40,563 nucleotides of DNA, taken from assembly GCA_021786095.1 (NCBI GenBank), contig JAJYNX010000032.1, forward strand, positions 1 through 40,563. Direction: 5' to 3'. The notes under the pieces were generated by a model. It saw nothing but the letters and a program-made list of their open reading frames with translations. It was not told the DNA's origin and ran no database searches. This document shows positions 16,343 through 25,260 of the stretch, one piece after another (within the stretch, counting starts at the first letter, position 1; each line of letters begins with the position of its first letter). This DNA comes from Actinomycetes bacterium. GTDB lineage: Bacteria > Actinomycetota > Acidimicrobiia > Acidimicrobiales > RAAP-2. A program made the translations under genes and the position numbers.

Positions 16343-17142
16343 TGTTCTCGAGCTTCATGACCAACGCCTGGATCAGCGGGACCATCGTGGCGATGCTGGC
16401 CGGGGCGGTCGGGTTCTTCGTGGTCCTGCGTGGTGCGTCCTTCGCGGCGCACGCCATCCCCAACGGGGCCTTCGCCGGTGCCGCGGGGGCGTACCTGGTG
16501 GGGATCAGCCCGTTGGTGGGTCTGGTCTCCTTCGCCCTGCTCTCGGCGCTCGGGATCGGGGTGACCAGTCGGCGCACGCGCAACGACGTCGCCACCGCCC
16601 TGTCGCTGGTCGCGATGCTGGCCCTGGGCGCGGCGTTCCTGTCGGTGAGCCTGATCTACGAGCCGACGATCAACGCCCTGCTCTTCGGCGAGATCCTCGG
16701 CGTCTCGAGCAGTCAGCTGGCGCCGGTGCTGATCCTGGGCGTGGTCAGCGTCGCCGTGCTCGGGTGGTTCTACCGTCCCCTGGTGTTCACGTCGGTGGCG
16801 CCCGAGCTCGCGCGGGCGCGTGGCGTCAACGCCACCGTGGTCGACGTGGCGTTCCTGGTCGTGGTGGCGCTGGCCACGGCGCTGACCGTGCCGGTGGTCG
16901 GGGCACTGCTCACCTTCTCGCTCATGATCGGTCCGCCGGCCGCCGCGAGGATCCTGGTGGCGCGGCCGGGCTGGGCGGTGGCGGGCTCGGTGGGCCTCTC
17001 CCTGGTGACCGTCTGGGTGTCCATCGGCGCGTCCTACGCCCTCAACCTGCCCATCGGGTTCTTCGTGGGCGCCCTGGGCGCCGTCTTCTACCTCGGCGCG
17101 CGCGTCGCCGCGCGACGTCGGGTCACCCGTCCGGCTACGTAA
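16342..17142 (+). CDS. Metal ABC transporter permease (ZnuB family), second copy
   Basis: 266-residue ABC-3 family permease, clearly homologous to but divergent from the preceding one. Shared marks are VLRGASFAAHAIPNGAFAGAAG and VPVVGALLTFSLMIGPPAAA. It begins MTNAWISGTIVAMLAGAVGFF if ATG 16357 is used, or five residues earlier with GTG 16342, whose G is the last base of the previous gene's TAG stop. About eight membrane spans are seen. It closes the znu operon; tilS begins 10 bp later, so read-through into the housekeeping cluster is possible. Confidence 0.9.
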   Translation: MFSSFMTNAWISGTIVAMLAGAVGFFVVLRGASFAAHAIPNGAFAGAAGAYLVGISPLVGLVSFALLSALGIGVTSRRTRNDVATALSLVAMLALGAAFLSVSLIYEPTINALLFGEILGVSSSQLAPVLILGVVSVAVLGWFYRPLVFTSVAPELARARGVNATVVDVAFLVVVALATALTVPVVGALLTFSLMIGPPAAARILVARPGWAVAGSVGLSLVTVWVSIGASYALNLPIGFFVGALGAVFYLGARVAARRRVTRPAT

Positions 17143-17152
17143 CCTACGGGGC

Positions 17153-18049
17153 GTGGAACCGGTGCGCCTCGTGGACGCCTGTCACTTCCCGGCGACGGGA
17201 CCGGTGGACCTCGCGGTCTCGGGCGGGCCGGACTCGCTCGGGCTGCTGCTGCTGGCGCGCGAGGCGGGGCTGGTGGCGCGCGTGCACCACGTGGATCATC
17301 ACGCCCGACCCACCAGCACCGACGACGCGCACTTCGTGCGCGAGCTGTGCGCGCGGTTCGCGGTGTCCTGTCAGGTGCACGACGTGCGCGTCGCGCCGGG
17401 ACCCAACTTCGAGGCGCGGGCCCGCACGGCGCGCCGCGCGGTCCTGCCGGCTACGGCCCTCACCGGACACACGATGGACGACGTGGCCGAGACGATCGTG
17501 CTCAACCTGCTGCGCGGGGCCGGGTTGGACGGGCTCTCCCCAATGATCGGCGATCCGACCAAGCCACTGGTGCGCCTGCGCCGCGCCGACCTGCACGCCT
17601 ACGTCGCCGCATCGGGTCTGGTGGCGCGCCACGACGAGACCAACGACAGTCCCCAGTACCTGCGCAACCGGGTGCGCCACGAGGTCCTTCCCCTGCTGGA
17701 CGCCGTGAGTGGCCGCGACGTCGTGCCCGTGCTGGCGCGTCAGGCCGGGCTGGTGCACGACGAGCGGCGCTGGCTCGACGAGCTGGTCGGGTCCGACGAC
17801 CGGGCCCTGGGCGACGTGGACTGCCGCGAGTTGCGCGGGTGGCCGGTGGCTCGCCTGCGCCGCTGGCTGCGCGCGCGTCTCGCGTCGCCGGACCGGGGTG
17901 ACGGCTCGCACCCGCCGTCCTTCGACGAGGTCGAGCGCGTGATCGCGGTGGTGCGCGGCGAGTCCGTCGCCACCGAGATCGCCGGGGGCCGGCGCGTCGC
18001 GCGTCGCGCGTCGCGACTCTGGATGCAGGAAGACCGCCGTCGGCCCTGA
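17153..18049 (+). CDS. tilS: tRNA(Ile)-lysidine synthase
   Basis: 298-residue N-type PP-loop ATPase that converts C34 of tRNA-Ile(CAT) to lysidine so that it reads AUA. The PP-loop is AVSGGPDSLGLLLLA. Further family marks are VHHVDHHARP, GHTMDDVAETIVLNLLRGAG (the nucleotide/tRNA binding helix) and ETNDSPQYLRNRVRHEVLPLL. It has the short actinobacterial form with no separate C-terminal PilZ-like domain. The GTG start at 17153 places the PP-loop at residues ~21-27. It is followed by hpt, the classical actinobacterial neighbour; ftsH, often next, is absent. Confidence 0.94.
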   Translation: MEPVRLVDACHFPATGPVDLAVSGGPDSLGLLLLAREAGLVARVHHVDHHARPTSTDDAHFVRELCARFAVSCQVHDVRVAPGPNFEARARTARRAVLPATALTGHTMDDVAETIVLNLLRGAGLDGLSPMIGDPTKPLVRLRRADLHAYVAASGLVARHDETNDSPQYLRNRVRHEVLPLLDAVSGRDVVPVLARQAGLVHDERRWLDELVGSDDRALGDVDCRELRGWPVARLRRWLRARLASPDRGDGSHPPSFDEVERVIAVVRGESVATEIAGGRRVARRASRLWMQEDRRRP

Positions 18050-18117
18050 GGCTCCGCGCCACGACCCGGACCTCGAGCTCGACCACCACGCTGACCAGGC
18101 CACTACGCTGACCAGAC

Positions 18118-18687
18118 ATGGACAGTGATCGTTCGCCCGACGTGACGGGGCACTGGGCGGGCCACGACCTGGGTGAGCTGGTGGTCTCGGCGCAGGACGT
18201 GCGCGAGAAGGTGTCCGAGTTGGGTGCGCAGATCACCCGGGACTACGCCACCCACCCCCCGCTCCTGGTGTGCGTGCTGAAGGGCGCGGTCAACTTCGTG
18301 TCGGACCTGATGCGCGCCATCGCCCTGCCGGTCGAGGTCGACTTCATGGCGGTGTCGTCCTACGGCGCCGCGACCAAGACGAGCGGCGTGGTGCGCATCG
18401 TGAAGGACCTCGACGTCGACCTGGTGGACCGCGACGTGCTGATCGTCGAGGACGTCGTCGACTCGGGACTGACCCTGCACTACCTGCGCCAGTACCTGGG
18501 GGCGCGCAACCCGCGCAGCCTCGAGGTGTGCGCGCTGCTGCTCAAGGCCGGGGAGCAGCGCGTCGAGCAGGACCTCAAGTACGTCGGCTTCACGATCCCC
18601 TCGGACTTCGTCGTGGGCTACGGCCTGGACGTGAACGAGCGCTACCGCAACCTCGACGCGATCTACACGTTCGTCGGGGAGGCGTAG
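18118..18687 (+). CDS. hpt: Hypoxanthine-guanine phosphoribosyltransferase
   Basis: 189-residue purine-salvage enzyme transferring ribose-5-phosphate from PRPP to hypoxanthine/guanine. The PRPP loop is DVLIVEDVVDSGLTLHYL. VCVLKGAVNFVSDLMRAI provides the pyrophosphate-binding loop, SSYGAATKTSG the flexible loop, and FTIPSDFVVGYGLD the base-binding end. No Shine-Dalgarno is visible; instead TACGCT (18104-18109) ends 8 nt before the ATG, spacing that suits a leaderless transcript. The 11-mer ACGCTGACCAG occurs twice just upstream (18088 and 18105). The stop TAG is directly followed by the folE ATG. Confidence 0.95.
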   Translation: MDSDRSPDVTGHWAGHDLGELVVSAQDVREKVSELGAQITRDYATHPPLLVCVLKGAVNFVSDLMRAIALPVEVDFMAVSSYGAATKTSGVVRIVKDLDVDLVDRDVLIVEDVVDSGLTLHYLRQYLGARNPRSLEVCALLLKAGEQRVEQDLKYVGFTIPSDFVVGYGLDVNERYRNLDAIYTFVGEA

Positions 18688-19269
18688 ATGGTCGACCGGG
18701 AGCGAGTCCAGGCACTGGTGCGCGAGCTCCTCGACGCCATCGGCGAGGATCCGCAACGCGAGGGCCTCGTGGACACGCCGCGCCGGGTGGCCGAGATGTA
18801 CGTCGAGCTCTTCGAGGGCCTCGAGGTGGACCCCGGGGCCCACCTGCGGGTCACCTTCGAGTCGGACCACGACGAGATGGTGATGGTGCGCGACATCCCC
18901 TTCACGACACTGTGCGAGCACCACCTGGTCCCCTTCACCGGCGTGGCCCACGTGGCCTACCTCCCCGGTCCGCAGGGTCGCGTCACCGGCCTGTCGAAGA
19001 TGGCGCGCCTCGTGGAGGGCTACGCGCGCCGTCTCCAGGTCCAGGAGCGCATGACGACCGAGATCGTCGAGGCCATGGAGCGCGAGCTGCACCCCAAGGG
19101 CACGATCGTGGTGCTCGAGGCGGAGCACTTCTGCATGTCGATGCGCGGTGTGAAGAAGGAGGGCACCACCACGGTCACCTCGGCCGTGCGCGGCGTCTTT
19201 CGCGACGACCCGCTCTACCGGGCCGAGGCGCTGCAGTACATCCACCAGCGACGGTCGACGTGGCGCTGA
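18688..19269 (+). CDS. folE: GTP cyclohydrolase I
   Basis: 193-residue FolE1 enzyme making 7,8-dihydroneopterin triphosphate from GTP, the first step of folate synthesis. Visible motifs are [16 protein letters not shown], the zinc/catalytic [39 protein letters not shown], and [14 protein letters not shown] with the second zinc cysteine. It starts at the base following the hpt stop and overlaps folP by 10 nt, beginning the folE-folP-(pseudophosphatase)-folB-folK run. Length and motifs are complete. Confidence 0.96.
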   Translation: MVDRERVQALVRELLDAIGEDPQREGLVDTPRRVAEMYVELFEGLEVDPGAHLRVTFESDHDEMVMVRDIPFTTLCEHHLVPFTGVAHVAYLPGPQGRVTGLSKMARLVEGYARRLQVQERMTTEIVEAMERELHPKGTIVVLEAEHFCMSMRGVKKEGTTTVTSAVRGVFRDDPLYRAEALQYIHQRRSTWR

Positions 19270-20060
19270 GCCCGGGCGTGATGGGCGTCATCAACGTGAC
19301 GCCCGACTCCTTCTTTCCCGACTCGCGCGCCGCCACCGCGGCGGCGGCGGTCGCGCGCGGTCGCGCGTTCTTCGAGGCGGGCTGCGACCTGGTCGACGTG
19401 GGGGGCGAGTCGACGCGCCCGGGCGCGTCGCCGGTGCGCGCGAGCCACGAGGTGGCGCGGGTGCGCTCGGTCATCGAGGAGCTGGCGGGCGTCGGGCCGG
19501 TGTCGGTGGACACCCAGAAGGAGAGCGTCGCGCGCGCGGCGGTGGACGCGGGTGCGACGGTCATCAACGACGTCTCGGGCACCCTGGTCGAGCTGGCCGG
19601 GGAGCTGGGCGTGGGCTACGTCGCGATGCACCGACGCGGTACGCGCATCGCTGCGGACGAGCGGCCCGTCTACGACGACGTCGTCGGCGAGGTGCGCGAC
19701 TACCTGCGCGGCGTCGCCGAGCGGGCTCGGGCCGCGGCGGTGGACCCGCTGTGGCTGGATCCCGGCATCGGCTTCAACAAGGACGTCGCCCACAACCTGG
19801 CCCTGCTGGGCGACTGCGCGACGCTGGCCGAGCTCGCGCACGAGTACGGAGCCGGCCTGCTGATCGGCACCAGTCGCAAGCGCTTCCTGGCCCACCTGGG
19901 CCGCGAGGTGCTCGACGTGGACCAGCGGCTCGAGGGCTCGCTCGCCACGGCGGCCTGGGCCCTGGTCAACGGCGCGACGATGGTGCGCGTGCACGACGTG
20001 CGCGTCGCGGTGCAGGTGCGCGACCTGCTCGCGCGACCGCTCGACGAGGTCGCCTCGTGA
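19260..20060 (+). CDS. folP: Dihydropteroate synthase
   Basis: 266-residue TIM-barrel enzyme condensing dihydropterin pyrophosphate with p-aminobenzoate; the sulfonamide target. Visible are [14 protein letters not shown] (loop 1), [13 protein letters not shown] (loop 2), [42 protein letters not shown] and IGTSRKRFL. The canonical MHxRG-type pterin contact is present. GTG 19260 is the likely start (family-typical spacing to GVINVTPDS); an in-frame GTG at 19278 and ATG at 19281 are too close to the first strand. It overlaps folE by 10 nt and the next gene by 4 nt. Confidence 0.95.
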   Translation: MALSPGVMGVINVTPDSFFPDSRAATAAAAVARGRAFFEAGCDLVDVGGESTRPGASPVRASHEVARVRSVIEELAGVGPVSVDTQKESVARAAVDAGATVINDVSGTLVELAGELGVGYVAMHRRGTRIAADERPVYDDVVGEVRDYLRGVAERARAAAVDPLWLDPGIGFNKDVAHNLALLGDCATLAELAHEYGAGLLIGTSRKRFLAHLGREVLDVDQRLEGSLATAAWALVNGATMVRVHDVRVAVQVRDLLARPLDEVAS

Positions 20061-20557
20061 AGGGCCGATGGGCGTCGGGCATCGAGCCGCGGGGCTTCAC
20101 GTGGGTCTACCGGGGGATCCTGGCGGTCTCGGAGCGACCGGGGGGATCGACCACCGTGCACCGGCGCGTGCGCCGCGACGAGGAGTTGCTGTGGCTGGCG
20201 CACCAGGGGTTCGCGAGGGTGATCTCGATCCTGCCCGACATGCAGAACGTCGCCGCCTACCTCGAGCACGGGCTCGACGTGCGCCACTACGCGCTGCGCG
20301 GCGGGCCCCAGCAGCGTGAGGTGCTGGCGTCGTGCTACCGGGACTTGGCCGACTCCATGGACCGCAACGTCACCGTGCTGCTGCACGGGGACGACGTGTC
20401 CGACCGCCTGCTCGGGGTCGTGGCCGGGTACCTCGTGTGGTCCGGGCGCGTGGAGACCGCCCCGGCGTCGCTGGCTCTGGTCGAGCGCCTCTTTCGGCGC
20501 TCGGTGGGCCCCGAGGGCCGTACGGTGCTGCTGGATCTGCCCGAGGCGCCGTCGTGA
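20057..20557 (+). CDS. Dual-specificity phosphatase-like protein lacking the catalytic cysteine
   Basis: 166-residue protein in the folate operon. Its layout follows DSP/tyrosine-phosphatase-like proteins: an N-terminal FTWVYRGILAVSERPGG strand, ELLWLAHQGFARVISILPD, and the P-loop position VLLHGDDVSDRLLGVVAGYL. In active enzymes this loop is HCx5R; here it is HGDDVSDR, so the nucleophilic Cys is Gly while the Arg remains. It should therefore be catalytically inactive, perhaps binding a phosphorylated ligand. GTGA overlaps join it to folP upstream and folB downstream, so it is cotranslated with folate enzymes. The family assignment is by pattern only and moderate; the Cys loss is seen directly. 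Confidence 0.6.
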   Translation: MKGRWASGIEPRGFTWVYRGILAVSERPGGSTTVHRRVRRDEELLWLAHQGFARVISILPDMQNVAAYLEHGLDVRHYALRGGPQQREVLASCYRDLADSMDRNVTVLLHGDDVSDRLLGVVAGYLVWSGRVETAPASLALVERLFRRSVGPEGRTVLLDLPEAPS

Positions 20558-20916
20558 ACGTGATCGAGGTGCGTGGGCTGCGCTGCTCGTGTGTGGTCGG
20601 CGCGCTGGCCCACGAGCGCGAGGCGCGCCAGCCGCTCGAGTTCGACGTGGACCTGGAGCGGCCCTTCGCCGCGGCGGCGCGCGACGACGACCTCGCGGCC
20701 ACGACGAACTACGCGCGGGTCACCGCTCTCGTGGTGGCGGTGGCCACCGAGGGCCGTTTCGTGCTGCTCGAGACCCTCGCCCAGCGGGTCGGCGAGCGCC
20801 TGCTCGAGCTGGACCCCGCCATCGAGGCGGTCGTGGTCGCGGTGCGCAAGCTTCGTCCGCCGGTCGAGGAGGACGTGGCCACGATCGGCGTGCGGTGGCG
20901 ACTCTCGCGCCCGTGA
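20554..20916 (+). CDS. folB: Dihydroneopterin aldolase
   Basis: 120-residue FolB, which cleaves 7,8-dihydroneopterin to 6-hydroxymethyl-dihydropterin and glycolaldehyde. Typical features are IEVRGLRCSCVVGALAHERE at the N-terminus, FDVDLE, the DDLAATTNYARV motif, a central FVLLETLAQRVGERLLE helix with the pterin-binding glutamate, and VVVAVRKLRPPV near the end with the catalytic lysine region. GTG 20554 overlaps the previous stop (GTGA); folK starts 4 nt before its end. Confidence 0.93.
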   Translation: MNVIEVRGLRCSCVVGALAHEREARQPLEFDVDLERPFAAAARDDDLAATTNYARVTALVVAVATEGRFVLLETLAQRVGERLLELDPAIEAVVVAVRKLRPPVEEDVATIGVRWRLSRP

Positions 20917-21383
20917 CGCGCCGCGCGTACCTGTCGCTCGGCTCGAACCAGGGCGAGCGCGGCGCGTGTCTCGCGACCGGCGTCGCGATGGTCGCCGGCG
21001 CCGACCCGTCGCGCACGTCGCTCGTCTACCAGACCGAGCCGGTGGGCGGCGTCGTCCAGGACGACTTCTGGAACCTGGTGCTCGAGGTGCGCACCACGGC
21101 GTCGCCGCGCGAGCTCCTGGAGCGCGCGCGTGAGGCCGAGCGGGCTTGCGGGCGCACGCGCGAGGTGCGCTGGGGCCCGCGCACGCTCGACGTGGACGTC
21201 CTGCTGGTGGGCGACCTGGTCAGTGACGACCCGGAGATCCTGGTGCCGCACCCGCGGCTCTGGGAGCGCGCCTTCGTGCTGGTGCCCCTCCGTGAACTGG
21301 CGCCCGACCTGGTCAGCGCGGCACAGCTACGAGCCGCCGTCGGACGCGTCGTGGCTCTGGGTACACTGGAGTCAGTGCGGTAG
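20913..21383 (+). CDS. folK: 2-amino-4-hydroxy-6-hydroxymethyldihydropteridine diphosphokinase
   Basis: 156-residue HPPK that pyrophosphorylates hydroxymethyl-dihydropterin for FolP. Signature elements are YLSLGSNQGERGA, VYQTEPVGGVVQDDFWNLVLEV, and RWGPRTLDVDVLLVGDLV (the Mg/ATP-binding D-D pair), then LVPHPRLWERAFVLVPL. GTG 20913 overlaps the folB stop by 4 nt. A 40-bp gap follows before the DUF2520 gene, the first real break since hpt. Confidence 0.94.
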   Translation: MTRRAYLSLGSNQGERGACLATGVAMVAGADPSRTSLVYQTEPVGGVVQDDFWNLVLEVRTTASPRELLERAREAERACGRTREVRWGPRTLDVDVLLVGDLVSDDPEILVPHPRLWERAFVLVPLRELAPDLVSAAQLRAAVGRVVALGTLESVR

Positions 21384-21423
21384 GACCGAACGGCACCCCT
21401 GGTGGGCCGGAACGGAGACTCTC

Positions 21424-22140
21424 ATGAACATCACCATCGTCGGCGCGGGCCGCGCGGGCAGCGCCTTCTCGCTGGCTCTCGCGCGCGCCGGGCACCGGGT
21501 CACGCTGGTCCACCACGACGACCCGATCCCCCTCGAGGACGCGCAGGTCGTGCTGCTGTGCGTACCCGACGGCGAGGTCGCCGCGACGTCGGCGCGTCTG
21601 GCACCCTCGGCGTCGCGCGTCGTGGCCCACGTCGCGGGGTCGTTGACGCTCGCGGCGCTGGCGGGCCACCCTCGCGTGGCGTCGCTGCACCCGCTGGTGC
21701 CCCTGCCGACGGGGGAGCGGGGCGCCGCACGACTGGTGGGCGCGACGTACTGCGTCGCGGGCGACCGCGCCGCCGCGGACCTGGTGACGTCACTCGGCGG
21801 GCGCCCGATCACCCTGGCCGACGACCAGCGCGCCCTCTACCACGCCACCGCCGCGGTGGCGGCCAATCACCTGGTGGCGCTGATGGCTCAGGTGGGCGAT
21901 CTGGCCGAGGCGGCCGGGCTCGACCTGGACGACTTCCTCCCGCTGGCCCGCCTGGCCCTGGCCGACGTGGCCGAGCTCGGACCGACGGCGGCGCTGACCG
22001 GACCGGCCTCGCGCGGGGACGTGGCGACGATCGACGCGCACCTGGCGGCCATGCCCGCGGCGCAGCGGGCGACCTACGTGGCGCTGGCGCGTGCGGCCTT
22101 CGACGTCGCCGAGCGCCAGCGAGCGCGCACGCCTGCGTGA
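21424..22140 (+). CDS. Rossmann-like / DUF2520 domain protein (NAD(P)-binding)
   Basis: 238-residue protein with an N-terminal Rossmann domain (NITIVGAGRAGSAFSLALARAG, then VVLLCVPDGEVA) and a C-terminal helical DUF2520 domain (HATAAVAANHLVALMAQVGDLA, LTGPASRGDVATIDAHL). It resembles ketopantoate reductase/ProC-like oxidoreductases in shape. DUF2520 proteins sit next to panC across actinobacteria, so a pantothenate-related reduction is often proposed but I cannot prove it from sequence. ATG 21424 is preceded by GGAGA. It overlaps panC by 4 nt (GTGA). Confidence 0.85.
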   Translation: MNITIVGAGRAGSAFSLALARAGHRVTLVHHDDPIPLEDAQVVLLCVPDGEVAATSARLAPSASRVVAHVAGSLTLAALAGHPRVASLHPLVPLPTGERGAARLVGATYCVAGDRAAADLVTSLGGRPITLADDQRALYHATAAVAANHLVALMAQVGDLAEAAGLDLDDFLPLARLALADVAELGPTAALTGPASRGDVATIDAHLAAMPAAQRATYVALARAAFDVAERQRARTPA

Positions 22141-22994
22141 GGTCGCTCTCGTCGATCGAGGAGTGGCGGGCCTACTGCGAGGAGGTGCGCCGCGCCGGTG
22201 GCCGAGTCGGTCTGGTGGCGACGATGGGCGCGCTGCACGAGGGCCACGCGTCGCTCTTCGAGCGCGCGCGACGCGACGGTACCGTGGTGGTGGCGACCAT
22301 CTTCGTCAACCCGCGACAGTTCAACGACGACGGCGACCTGCGCTCCTACCCGCGCACGCCGCGCGACGACCGGGCGATGGCCCGTCGCCACGGGGTCGAC
22401 TGCCTGGTGGAGCCGCGCCTGGACGAGATGTGGCCGGACTACCCACGACCGACCGCCACCACCGTGAGCGTGCGCGGGGTGGGCGACGGCTTCGAGGGCG
22501 ACGGGCGGCCGGGGCACTTCGACGGCGTGGCCAGCGTCGTGGCGAAGCTGCTGACGATCACCGGCCCCTGTGCCGCGTACTTCGGGGAGAAGGACTTCCA
22601 GCAGGTCGCCGTGGTGCGCGCGATGGTGCGCGACCTCGGCTTCGCCGTGACGGTGGTGGCGTGCCCCATCGTGCGCGAGCCCGACGGGTTGGCCCTGTCG
22701 AGCCGTAACCGGCGACTGAGCCCGCGGGGTCGCGAGCGCGCGACCGCCCTGTCGCGAGCGCTGGCCCGCGCGGCGCGCGAGCCCGCGACAGCCAGTGAGG
22801 TTCGCGCCACGCTGCGCGCGACGCTGGAGGAGGCCGGCGTGGAGGTCGCCTACGCCGACGTCGTCGATCCGGTGCGCCTCGTCCCCGCGGGCGACGACGA
22901 GGCGGGCGAGCGTCGTGCGCTGGTGGCGGGCATAATCGACGGCGTGCGACTGATCGACAACGGGCCGGTCACGCTCGTGGCGCGGGAGGCCTGA
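22137..22994 (+). CDS. panC: Pantothenate synthetase (pantoate-beta-alanine ligase)
   Basis: 285-residue enzyme joining pantoate and beta-alanine with ATP. Nucleotidyltransferase motifs are VATMGALHEGHASLF (HIGH-like), FVNPRQFN, PGHFDGVASVVAKLL, YFGEKDFQQVAVVRAMVRDL, and DGLALSSRNRRLS (KMSKS-like). GTG 22137 overlaps the DUF2520 stop. panB and panD are not in the window; in many actinobacteria panD would lie here, so its absence is notable but not alarming. The stop shares one base with the coaX ATG. Confidence 0.96.
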   Translation: MRSLSSIEEWRAYCEEVRRAGGRVGLVATMGALHEGHASLFERARRDGTVVVATIFVNPRQFNDDGDLRSYPRTPRDDRAMARRHGVDCLVEPRLDEMWPDYPRPTATTVSVRGVGDGFEGDGRPGHFDGVASVVAKLLTITGPCAAYFGEKDFQQVAVVRAMVRDLGFAVTVVACPIVREPDGLALSSRNRRLSPRGRERATALSRALARAAREPATASEVRATLRATLEEAGVEVAYADVVDPVRLVPAGDDEAGERRALVAGIIDGVRLIDNGPVTLVAREA

Positions 22995-23827
22995 TGCTGC
23001 TGGCGATCGACGTGGGCAACACCGAGACCGTGATCGGGCTCTTCGGGTCGGCGGGCCCCGAGCAGCCCGACGCCATGGGATTCGCGAGGGCCGTGGACGA
23101 GCGGGGCCTGGCGTTCCACTGGCGGCTGTCCACCGTGCCCGAGCGCACGCCCGACGAGCACGCGATGGTGCTCACCCAGCTGTTGGACCTCGAGGGCCTC
23201 GACCTGCGCACGACGGTGCGGGCCATGGCCATCTCCTCCTCGGTGCCGACGGTGACGACCCAACTGCGGCGAATGGCCCACCGGTGGTTCGCCGACCTCG
23301 ACGTCACGGTGCTGGGGCCCGGCACCAAGTCGGGCATGGCCATCCTCTACGACAATCCCCGAGAGGTCGGCGCCGACCGGATCGCCAACTCGGTGGGTGC
23401 CTACGACCTCTACCCCGGCGCCTCCATCGTGGTGGACCTGGGCACGGCCACCACCTTCGACGTCATCAGCGCGCGCGGCGAGTACCTGGGTGGCGCCATC
23501 GCTCCGGGTGTGGCGATCTCCCTCGAGGCGCTCTTCACCCACGCCTCGGCGCTGCGCTCGGTGGAGCTGGTGCGCCCGCGCTCGGTGATCGGGCGCTCCA
23601 CGGTCGAGTCGATCCAGTCCGGCGTGCTCTACGGGTTCGCCGCGCAGGTCGACGGCATCGTGGAGCGCATCCGCGAGGAGCTGGGCCCCTCGACGGTCCT
23701 CGCGACCGGGGGGCTGGCGGGGCTGATCGCGCCGCACACCCGACACGTCGAGCACGTCGAGCCGTGGCTCACCCTGCACGGATTGCGTATCGTGCATGGA
23801 CGCAACCATTCGGGAGACGATCTGTGA
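22994..23827 (+). CDS. coaX: Type III pantothenate kinase
   Basis: 277-residue CoaX that phosphorylates pantothenate at the start of CoA synthesis. ASKHA-fold motifs: LLAIDVGNTETVIGLF (phosphate 1), GPGTKSGMAI and REVGADRIANSVGA (substrate and dimer contacts), VVDLGTATTFDVIS (phosphate 2), GGAIAPGVAIS, and VLATGGLAGLIAPH (adenosine). It is a complete, standard-length copy. ATG 22994 begins on the last base of the panC stop, and the 3' end overlaps lysS by 4 nt, giving panC-coaX-lysS coupling. Confidence 0.95.
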   Translation: MLLAIDVGNTETVIGLFGSAGPEQPDAMGFARAVDERGLAFHWRLSTVPERTPDEHAMVLTQLLDLEGLDLRTTVRAMAISSSVPTVTTQLRRMAHRWFADLDVTVLGPGTKSGMAILYDNPREVGADRIANSVGAYDLYPGASIVVDLGTATTFDVISARGEYLGGAIAPGVAISLEALFTHASALRSVELVRPRSVIGRSTVESIQSGVLYGFAAQVDGIVERIREELGPSTVLATGGLAGLIAPHTRHVEHVEPWLTLHGLRIVHGRNHSGDDL

Positions 23828-25260
23828 GCACGCCCTACTCCTTCGCCCACGGCGCCTACGCGCGCGACGTGCGTGCCACCTTCGACCACCTCGAGGCCGG
23901 TGAGGAGTCGGGGTCGTCGGTGAGCGTAGCGGGTCGAGTGATGCTGCTGCGCACCCAGGGCCGCGTGGCGTTCGCGACGATGCGCGACTCCACGGGGGAG
24001 GTGCAGTTGTTCGCGCAGAGCGCGGCGAGCGAGGACTTCGAGGGCTTCACCCACCTGCACCTCGGCGACTGGGTGGGCGTCACCGGCGAGGTCGTGCGCA
24101 CGCGCCGCGGCGAGTTGTCGGTGAAGGTGGGGTCCTGGACTCGCCTGGCCGAGGCTCGGCGCAACTTCGGGGACAAGTGGGCGGGGATCGCCGACTACGA
24201 CGTGCGCTATCGTCACCGCGAGGCCGACCTGTGGGCCAACGAGCGAACGCGCACGTCCCTGGCGCTACGCAGCGCCGTGCTGCGCGCGTTGCGCGAGCGG
24301 TGTTGGGCGGGGGGCTTCATGGAGGTGGAGACCCCGATGCTGAACCCCATCGCCACCGGGGCGGCGGCGCGCCCCTTCGTGACGCACCACAACGCCCTCG
24401 ACAGCGAGTTCTACCTGCGCATCGCCCCCGAGCTCTGGCTCAAGCGCCTCGTAGTGGGCGGCTTCGAGCGCGTCTTCGAGCTCGGGCGGGTCTTTCGCAA
24501 CGAGGGCGTGAGCCCTCGCCACAATCCGGAGTTCACGTCGCTGGAGCTCTACAGCGCCTACTGGGACTACGAGGACATGATGGCCTTCACCGAGGAGCTC
24601 GTGGCGGGGGTGGTGCGCGACGTGCTCGGCACCACCACCCTGACCTACCAGGGCCGGGCGCTGTCGATGGCGCCGCCGTGGCCGCGCCGTCCGATGGCCG
24701 AGCTGGCCAGCGAGGCAGTGGGGGAGGCGGTCTCGGTGCACACCCCCCGTGAGCGCCTGGCGGCGCTGCTCGAGGAGCGCGGCGTGGTGGCGCCGCCGGC
24801 GTGGGGTCCGGGGCGGTGCCTGGCCGAGCTCTTCGAGTGTGCGGCGGAGTCCGCGTTGTGGGAGCCGGTCTTCGTGACCGATCACCCCGTCGAGGTCTCG
24901 CCCCTGGCCCGGCGTCACCGCGGCGACGCGGAGCTGACGGAGCGATTCGAGTCCTACGTGGCCGGTTGGGAGCTCTCCAACGGGTTCAGCGAGCTCAACG
25001 ATCCGGTGGAGCAGCGGGTTCGCTTCGAACAGCAGGCCGCGCTGGGTGCCGCCGGCGACGACGAGGCGATGAGCGTCGACGAGAACTACCTCGCCGCCCT
25101 CGAGTGGGGCCTGCCGCCGACCGCCGGCCTCGGCGTGGGGGTCGACCGGCTCGCGATGATCGTCGCCGACGAGTCGAACATTCGCGAGGTGATCGCCTTC
25201 CCCACGCTCAAGCCGTGGCGCGACGAGGTGGGCGGGTCCGAGGGGGCGGGTGGCGCCTAG
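23824..25260 (+). CDS. lysS: Lysyl-tRNA synthetase, class II
   Basis: 478-residue class IIb synthetase. An OB-fold anticodon-binding domain (~35-120, SVSVAGRVMLLRTQGRVAFA) precedes the catalytic core: motif 1 around GFMEVETPMLNPIATGAAARP, motif 2 FRNEGVSPRHNPEFTSLELY, and motif 3 GLGVGVDRLAMI. PELWLKRLVVGGFERVFELG is the conserved lysine-site strand. GTG 23824 overlaps the coaX stop. The stop TAG shares the tetramer CTAG (25257-25260) with the stop of the convergent prenyl synthase gene, leaving no room for a terminator between them. Confidence 0.95.
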   Translation: MSTPYSFAHGAYARDVRATFDHLEAGEESGSSVSVAGRVMLLRTQGRVAFATMRDSTGEVQLFAQSAASEDFEGFTHLHLGDWVGVTGEVVRTRRGELSVKVGSWTRLAEARRNFGDKWAGIADYDVRYRHREADLWANERTRTSLALRSAVLRALRERCWAGGFMEVETPMLNPIATGAAARPFVTHHNALDSEFYLRIAPELWLKRLVVGGFERVFELGRVFRNEGVSPRHNPEFTSLELYSAYWDYEDMMAFTEELVAGVVRDVLGTTTLTYQGRALSMAPPWPRRPMAELASEAVGEAVSVHTPRERLAALLEERGVVAPPAWGPGRCLAELFECAAESALWEPVFVTDHPVEVSPLARRHRGDAELTERFESYVAGWELSNGFSELNDPVEQRVRFEQQAALGAAGDDEAMSVDENYLAALEWGLPPTAGLGVGVDRLAMIVADESNIREVIAFPTLKPWRDEVGGSEGAGGA

